DNA of 64,000 nucleotides from Omphiscola glabra. Taxonomy: Eukaryota; Mollusca; Gastropoda; Lymnaeidae. Made by a program: the position numbers and the translations under genes. Location of the stretch: NCBI GenBank assembly GCA_964017045.1, contig OZ024796.1:22715510-22779509 (forward strand). Direction: 5' to 3'. The notes under the pieces were generated by a model that was given only the letters and a program-made list of their open reading frames with translations, was not told where the DNA came from and ran no database searches. Positions 58,060 to 64,000 of the stretch are shown here, piece by piece; within the stretch, counting starts at the first letter, position 1, and each line of letters begins with the position of its first letter.

Positions 58060-58930
58060 TATTAATTATTCAGGTCGTGTTTTGATTCTCGCTTGGGATT
58101 ACATTGATATTATAGACACAAATTATGATTCACACATTTCATAATATGATTTATTATTACTCAGTTAAAAATGTGTGTGCGCGCGTGTGTGTGTGTTTGT
58201 TTGTATTATGTACCGGTATACATATTATAATGACTCATTTAATTCCATGCCTACTCAAAATTATGGACATAGTTCTGCATGACGCCAAGATCACGAATAT
58301 TACAGATTGAATAACAATAAATGGTGGCAAGCGATTGGTCATTTGATTCTAGCGTCCGATCTCAGCGACAAATCTCACGTAGTGAAACAATCACATGGTC
58401 ATTTGATTCTAGCGTCCGATCTCAGCGACACATCTCACGTAGTGAAACAATCATATGGTCATTTGATTCTAGCGTCCGATCTCAGCGACACATCTCACGT
58501 AGTGAAACAATCACATGGTCATTTGATTCTAGCGTCCGATCTCAGCGACACATCGCACGTAGTGAAACAATCACATGGTCATTTGATTCTAGCGTCCGAT
58601 CTCAGCGACACATCTCGCGTAGTAAAACATTTGATTCTAGCGTCCGATCTCAGCGACACATCTCGCGTAGTAAAACATTTGATTCTAGCGTCCGATCTCA
58701 GCGACACATCTCGCGTAGTAAAACATTATTTGATTCTAGCGTCCGATCTCAGCGACACATCTCGCGTAGTAAAACATTTGATTCTAGCGTCCGATCTCAG
58801 CGACACATCTCACGTAGTGAAACAATCACATGACAGCGAGGGACATTGCATTGTAGTACAAGTTTACTGATAGCTCTGTCCAGATAAAGCACCAGTGGTC
58901 TCAATGTGGTCACTGGTAAAAATGGGGAGG
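58060..58930. mobile_element. Dispersed repeat, copy 2, with an internal array
   Basis: This is similar in blocks to 24284-24770 (see that entry). The middle has been expanded by the minisatellite at 58330-58838, while the corresponding region of copy 1 is single-copy. Confidence 0.45.
58330..58838. repeat. 60-bp minisatellite shifting to a 45-bp form
   Basis: Five 60-bp units contain catttgattctagcgtccga and tctcagcgacacatctcacg, then tagtgaaacaatcacatggt. Four shorter units follow in which the last part is reduced to tagtaaaa. A final copy regains the long form. Confidence 0.92.
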
Positions 58931-59384
58931 GGGGTCAATGGGGGTCATTGCGGCTTTGGACAGAAAGATATACAAATTATTTTGTTCCCCAATATTGTCA
59001 GACACTACCGAGGTGCCTCCCCCCACCGGGGCTGTTGCACAATCGATTACCTGTAATCACACTTTAAATTCATTATTGTATCAAGGGAGTGTGGTCAGAC
59101 CGAAAAATGTACTAATTCATTTGTTCCCCAATCTTGTCATGATTTATTTATGACATTTTAAATTCTGATTAATTTTTTTCTGTGTCTTCTTTTCCCTGTG
59201 ATTTTTTTCCGCTCACCGACTACGGTTGGTAGAAAGCTGATAGAGTTACAATCACAAAAGATTTTGCTAGGAAATAATAGGAAGGCAGCATGCGTAGAAA
59301 TAACAAGAACAGATGGCGATGGAGCGAGGGCGAGCGAACGTCCCTGAGAGGGAGTGAGAAAGTGTTAGAGGGGAAGTGTGTGGA
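58931..59384. other. Intronic spacer
   Basis: No exon was recognised. Phrases such as ttgttccccaat.ttgtca recur at 58982 and 59119. Confidence 0.4.
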
Positions 59385-59490
59385 AGAGAGAGAGAGAAAA
59401 AATATGCGCGAGAAAGAGAGAGAGGGAGAGAGAGAGAGAGAAAATATGCGCGAGAAAGAGAGAGAGGGAGAGAGAGAGCGTCAAAGAGAC
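59385..59490. repeat. GA-rich repeat with a ~46-bp duplication
   Basis: The block gagagagaaaaaatatgcgc followed by gagaaagagagagagggaga occurs twice in tandem in a (GA)n context. It is close to the donor side of the exon at 59569. Confidence 0.8.
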
Positions 59491-59568
59491 GCCTGAAGGG
59501 GGAGTGAGAAAGGGAGACACCGAGCTCGGTCCTAGAGTGCACACAGACTGATTATGACGACCCCTGAC

Positions 59569-59703
59569 CTGGTCAGCAATCCCGCCAGGAAGGATGGTCT
59601 TGACCACCACTCCAGTACTGCGTCCACCAATGATGCCGAATCCCAGGCCAGTTCCATCGTTGATTAGGTCGATAACTTCCAGCTGTGTCCAGTCTGTGCT
59701 CAG
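59569..59703 (-). CDS. MPDZ/PATJ: MPDZ/PATJ-like exon, first half of a PDZ domain
   Basis: The 45-codon exon lies between TTCCACAG and GTCAGG and is phase 0 at both ends. It reads [20 protein letters not shown], then [20 protein letters not shown] and GIADQ. GLGF is the canonical PDZ carboxylate-binding loop; [15 protein letters not shown] is diagnostic for an early PDZ of MUPP1/PATJ. It continues directly into the exon at 50481 ([11 protein letters not shown]) across a 9-kb intron full of repeats. Confidence 0.93.
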
Positions 59704-60329
59704 CTGTGGAAGACAAAAAAACAGAAAATCACATTCTCAAAGGTGTTGTAAAGTAATCCCTACCAAAGTAATCGCAGCTGCCCTCTTCGTTAGTAACACG
59801 TACTCCACCCAACAGAAATAATGACGTAAGTGCACACTTAACATTCTGCGGCCAGCTATTAAGCAATCTAAGATTATATTGAAAATATAGACCGGTATAA
59901 AACTATCAAAATGTAGATTTAAAAGGATCTAAATAAAACCACCACTAATCATTATCCTTGTCACGTTTGACTTAGTCCCGCCTCCCTGGATTACTAATGA
60001 CATAGCCCCACCTCCCTGCTTCACTATTGACATAGTCCCACCTCACTGCCTAGCCCCACCTCACTGCCTAGCCCCACCTCCCTGCTTGGCCCTTACCTCT
60101 CTGATTAGCCCCACCTCCCTACTTGTGACACAAGTTCTTTAATTTGAGTACGTTGGGCAGCTAGATGAAAAACCATTTAAGGAGCGTGGCAGAAATGGGG
60201 TTATGGTGAACAAGGAACTTTGGGGAACAAGGAACTTTGGGGAACAAGGAACTTTGGGGGAACTTACTTGGAAGAAACTGCATGGGATGAAAGACTGAGT
60301 AGATGAGGATGTGTATGCATTGGTAACTG
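59704..60329. other. PDZ gene intron with short repeats
   Basis: About six copies of a ~20-bp cctagccccacctccctgct unit lie at 59990-60120, and three copies of ggaacaaggaactttgg at 60210-60262. No exon was seen. Confidence 0.5.
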
Positions 60330-60520
60330 GACTGTTAATGGACGGTGATAGAACTGGACGGTGATAGTGCTGGACGTTATAGAACTGGACGGTAATAGAA
60401 CTGGACAGTGAAAGAACTGGACGGTGATAGTGCTGGACCGTGATAGTGCTGGACCGTGATAGTGCTGGGCGGTGAAAGAACTGTACGGTGATAGAACTGG
60501 ACGGTGATAGAACCGAGTGA
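60330..60520. repeat. ~15-bp repeat (actggacggtgatag), about 11 copies
   Basis: Mixed variants occur: actggacggtgatag, gctggaccgtgatag, actgtacggtgatag. Confidence 0.82.
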
Positions 60521-60624
60521 CCAGAGAACCAGGACAAAAAAGGCGGGTGTAACGGTGTGTGTCATTCAATAGGAAGACTACATATTTGTTTCACCTTTAG
60601 GTATTACTCTGAATTCACCAATAC

Positions 60625-60790
60625 AAGCATTAAGTCACTAATACACGTATTAAGTCACTAATACACGCATTAAGTCACTCATACTCGCATTAAGTCACTC
60701 ATACACGTATTAAGTACTCATACACGAATGAAGTCACTCATACACGCATGAAGTCACTCATACACGCATGAAGTCACTCATACACGCATT
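60625..60790. repeat. 20-bp minisatellite, about 8 copies
   Basis: The unit is cgcattaagtcactcataca. Confidence 0.88.
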
Positions 60791-61577
60791 AGGTCACATT
60801 GGTGATTAAAGAAAAAACTAAAAAAGAGTGAGTCAAACAAATTAAGTGTGTAACTTGCTTTCCTAAGTGCAGCGTGTTTTTAGAGAGCTCCATTATGTAT
60901 GTGCCCAACGGCACAACTGTGCCATCTTTAATTTTGTTTATAACACAGATACTTCCAACGAACACTGAATGAGATCGTAAGAAGAGAACGAGAGTTGGCC
61001 GAGGGCATGAAGGTGTACGAGTCGTGAGCAGACTGTGGCACACACCAGATCTGGGGTACACAAACAACAGACCGGTGACGAGAGTAGCAATGTTTACCTA
61101 TGTCGCGCATTGAGGTATTTGGTGGATGGCTACAAGATAAGATAATATGGAAGATAAGAACACGCTCAGTGATAGGCTGTTAACTTGACTTATCGACACA
61201 TTTATAAAGAGAAATGTCCACTAGTTAACTTAAGGACATAATGTAACCAATGGGCGGAGAAAGAGGTGGTAACGGGTGGGGTGTTGGTATGGAGGTGGGG
61301 GTGAGTGGTGGCTTGTGTGGAACAATTCAGTTGGAAGGCCCATTATTAGTCCCTGCTGGAGTGCACCAAGTACAACCTATGCATTTGATACAATAGTCCC
61401 TGCTGGAGTGCACCAAGTACAACCTACACATACACATTCACACCCGTACATTTACCCACATACACGCGTACAATTACACAAAGGTTAACACTTCGTTAAC
61501 CCTTGATAGATGTTAACCTAATCCCAGACACACACACGTACGCTCTAACGGAAGTTGACTTAATCCCCAAATCTTAC
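60791..61577. other. PDZ gene intron, remainder
   Basis: A twofold copy of agtccctgctggagtgcacc lies at 61345-61430. No exon was recognised. Confidence 0.45.
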
Positions 61578-61886
61578 CGGCTCCGCCTCAAATATTGGAC
61601 GGTGTTTACCCACGACGACCTTGAGGTCAGGCTCTTTGACACGAGCACTCCACGAGACAGACGATGGTGTGCCGGACGAGGACGCCGAGGGTGGCGAGGT
61701 CAGCGTCTGCTGGACGGAGGCAGATGTTGCTGACGATTTGTAAGAAGACGGCGACGACGTTGTGGTTCCCTGTGACGACAGCGGCTGTTCGAACAGGTGC
61801 TGTTCCTGGCGAGCCTTCATGTAGCACATGGCGGCGACCAGGGCACCACAAATCGCGTCATGGTAGGACCTACTTCCGGCCTCCAT
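61578..61886 (-). CDS. MPDZ/PATJ: MPDZ/PATJ-like exon, Ser/Thr/Pro-rich linker (5' edge uncertain)
   Basis: The open frame ends at a strong GTAAGA donor (CCG|GTAAGA, 61578) in phase 0, exactly the phase needed to join the exon at 59703. It encodes a linker rich in Ser, Thr and Pro (SSQGTTTSSPSSYKSSATSA; VKEPDLKVVVGKHRPIFEAE) that would precede the PDZ. The 5' edge is unclear. An in-frame TGA sits just upstream of an ATG at 61886, so this could be an alternative first exon. Alternatively the acceptor lies inside, for example at a CAG near 61819 or 61783. Base composition is more GC-rich than the flanks, as in the other exons. Confidence 0.7.
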
Positions 61887-62549
61887 CCAAGGTCAAGGTC
61901 AGTGTTGGAAATACAATTTCACGTTAGATAGAAAAGGCGAAACGTACCAACCACGCATCCAAAACAGATGATGGCCGATGGTCGAGGAACAGACAGTCTA
62001 AAATCATCCATTACATATGGTGACCGGTGGTCAAGGAACAGACAACCTAAGCACAAGTCATATTCTTAGCGGAAAACCAAATTAAATATTGTATTCATAC
62101 TGTAATTAAAACAATAAAATTATAAATAAAGTCCACGTTTAAGTTTAAGAAGTCCAGCCCATTTCTGAGTTTGAAAAGTCCATGAATTTTTGTAAGGCAC
62201 AACGTTGGAGAATTGTGAAAATGACCAGAAAACAACAGATACTGTCACATGACTGCCACATGACTTGACAATGTTAGCACCGGTTCAAGTTAAACAGAAA
62301 AGTTTGGGCAATGAATTCTGGCCCTCGAGACGCTGTCCAAACGCGTAAACTCGTGCAAACTTTGCGGAGACCGATATCCAGAATGAACTGCTTTGAGCAG
62401 CTGGCCGACACGAGCCAACGCTGGGAATGTCATGTCTTACGCCACTGGAGGCAACACATTGCTGGTCAGAAAATGATCCCTTTTCTCCCAGAATTAAAAA
62501 AAAAACCCTAACATTTGTAAAAAATTTATAAAATCTGACGATTATAAAG
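61887..62549. other. Upstream of the linker exon
   Basis: No clear exon. A short frame at 62311-62511 (plus) and its antisense show no recognised domain. The 5' part of the PDZ gene, including any L27 domain and first PDZ, is not in the window as far as I can see. Confidence 0.4.
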
Positions 62550-62700
62550 TTGCAAGAACGGAAATTTTTAAAGTTGATAGAACCGACAATTGTAAAGTTG
62601 CAAGTACAGACATTTGAAAAGTTGCAAAAACCGACATTCGTAAAGTTGCAAGAACCGACATTTGTAAAGTTGGTAAAACTGAAATATGTAAAGTTGTTAA
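62550..62700. repeat. ~24-bp repeat, about 6 copies
   Basis: The unit is agttgcaagaaccgacattt plus gtaa. The minus strand reads as an Asn/Phe/Thr-rich artefact. Confidence 0.85.
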
Positions 62701-62754
62701 AAAAAAAAACCTGATATTTGGAGAAATCTCTGGAATCCAAAAATATTGAGTACA

Positions 62755-63085
62755 TAAGAGGTTCTGTCATGAGGTTCTATTGACTACATAAGAGGTTCTG
62801 TGAGGAGGTTCTGTTGAGTACATAAGAGGTTCTGTCATGAGGTTCTATTGAGTACATAATAGGTTCTGTGAGGAGGTTCTATTGAGTACATAAGAGGTTC
62901 TGTCAAGAGGTTCTATTGAGTACATAAGAGGTTCTGTGAGAAGGTTCTATTGAGTACATAAGAGGTTCTGTCATGAGGTTATATTGAGTACATAAGAGGT
63001 TATGTCATGAGGTTCTATTTGAGTACATAAGAGGTTCTGTGAGGAGCTTCTGAGAGGAGGTTCTGTGAGGAGGTTCTGTTGCGTT
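62755..63085. repeat. ~34-bp minisatellite, about 9 copies
   Basis: The unit is gagtacataagaggttctgt plus catgaggttctatt, alternating with a gaggaggttct variant. Confidence 0.9.
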
Positions 63086-63289
63086 CGCATATTGTAAACA
63101 ACGTCAAAAATGCACTAACAAAATAAAAATGTAAGTAAATAATCAAACGCTATCATCGTTTGTTCCGTGAGAATAGTTGACCATTTGTTTCAAATTGAAT
63201 ACAACGGTGACTGGGTAATGACGACACAACTGACAGCATTTGTTGGCGCTGAGAGTGACGTCACTTAACAGAATTCACCTGTAACCGGT

Positions 63290-63495
63290 ATACACATTTA
63301 CACCACTGGCTATACAGCTGACATTTATAGCACTGGCAATAAAGCTGATCAGATGACATTTACAACACTGGCAATAAAGCTGATCAGATGACATTTACAC
63401 CACTGGCAATAAAGCTGATCAGATGACATTTACACCACTGGCAATAAAGCTGATCAGATGACATTTACACCACTGGCAATAAAGCCGATAAGATG
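63290..63495. repeat. 35-bp minisatellite, about 5 copies
   Basis: The unit is gatcagatgacatttacacc plus actggcaataaagct. Confidence 0.9.
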
Positions 63496-64000
63496 ACAGC
63501 GCAGAAGTATTTTTAGCACCAGGTGTATTTCAATTCTAAAGTTGCTTAATAGACAAGCCGATAGTAGTGTCAGCTTGCCTGTCTGTCAGTCTGTCTGCCT
63601 TTCTATATGTTTATGGTTTTAGAATGGATATTTTTGGGTTTGTTTTAACTTTGAAATATAATCCACTCCATCACGGAGTTGAAATAAACAAGGCAACTCG
63701 GCAATGTGTAGGAAGAACGACCCAGTCTATTTCAAGAGGCTAAGTAAATGAAGCCAACAGAGTGTAAGTAAATGAAGTCAGTAGAAAGAAACTATCCAAA
63801 ATAAGTTTAATGGAATGAGTTGACCTTTATCACAAACTTTGTTTTTTGCCTGGATACGTAGGGCCAATAGATTAAAAAGCTTAGAAGACAAGAACACCAC
63901 AACACTAGCACCAAGCCAGCATAGAAATCATCTGCCGGCCGGAACAGTGAGGCCAACAGCCGTGTAGGCCCCGAACATTAGCAGACAGTGGACTGCAGGC
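63496..64000. other. Window end, nothing recognised
   Basis: No exon or repeat was recognised apart from a short ctgtctgtc tract at about 63580 and a twofold agtaaatgaag phrase at 63743-63777. Confidence 0.4.

Noticed and set aside
62285..62770. 161-codon minus-strand frame with NFTNVG repeats
   Set aside because: The repetitive half is the 24-bp array at 62550-62700. The remainder has no recognised domain.

Overview
The window is nuclear DNA of an animal, most likely a gastropod mollusc and perhaps a freshwater heterobranch snail. Genes are spliced, intergenic DNA is AT-rich and packed with minisatellites, and there are many short DNA transposons. Two of these closely match the SPIN ('Space Invader') hAT family, which is known in tetrapods and has been reported in a pond snail. 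No bacterial or viral gene organisation is seen. The organism call is an inference; no marker gene fixes the species.

The left two thirds (about 0.5-43.6 kb) holds a head-to-tail cluster of six plus-strand genes of one family. Each gene has a tiny first exon encoding a signal peptide, a phase-1 intron, and one large exon. The large exon encodes a C-type-lectin-like domain (CTLD), a run of calcium-binding EGF repeats, a Cys-Pro-Cys juxtamembrane motif, a conserved basic TS..D.R stretch, one transmembrane helix and a short tail. I call them CE1-CE6. CE3 (16845-19055) and CE6 (41342-43627) are intact. CE1 (486-3232) and CE4 (25774-31154) each have one apparent 2-nt deletion, which may be real or an assembly error. 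CE2 (6502-11523) is broken by a 1.07-kb foldback-like insertion with a 9-10 bp target duplication, an 11-bp tandem duplication and a further frame disruption. CE5 (35613-37434) has lost 320 bp relative to CE6 and stops inside the lectin domain. CE4 carries 12 near-identical 117-bp EGF units in tandem. The cluster looks like a birth-and-death family of cell-surface lectin receptors.

The right third (46.2-61.9 kb) carries six minus-strand exons of an MPDZ/PATJ-type multi-PDZ scaffold gene. They cover a Ser/Thr-rich linker, one complete PDZ domain, a His/Gln-rich linker, and most of the next PDZ domain, and all exon phases agree. The last exon seen stops in the middle of a PDZ domain and no later exon was found at lower coordinates. 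The lectin-EGF cluster may therefore be nested in a very large intron of this gene, or the locus may be rearranged.

Between genes lie about 35 minisatellite arrays. The largest is a 30-bp unit of about 66 copies at 52.7-54.7 kb with a 900-bp higher-order duplication. There are also several hAT-like and pogo-like non-autonomous transposons and a LINE 3' end. Most long open frames in these arrays exist only because the repeat unit is a multiple of three.
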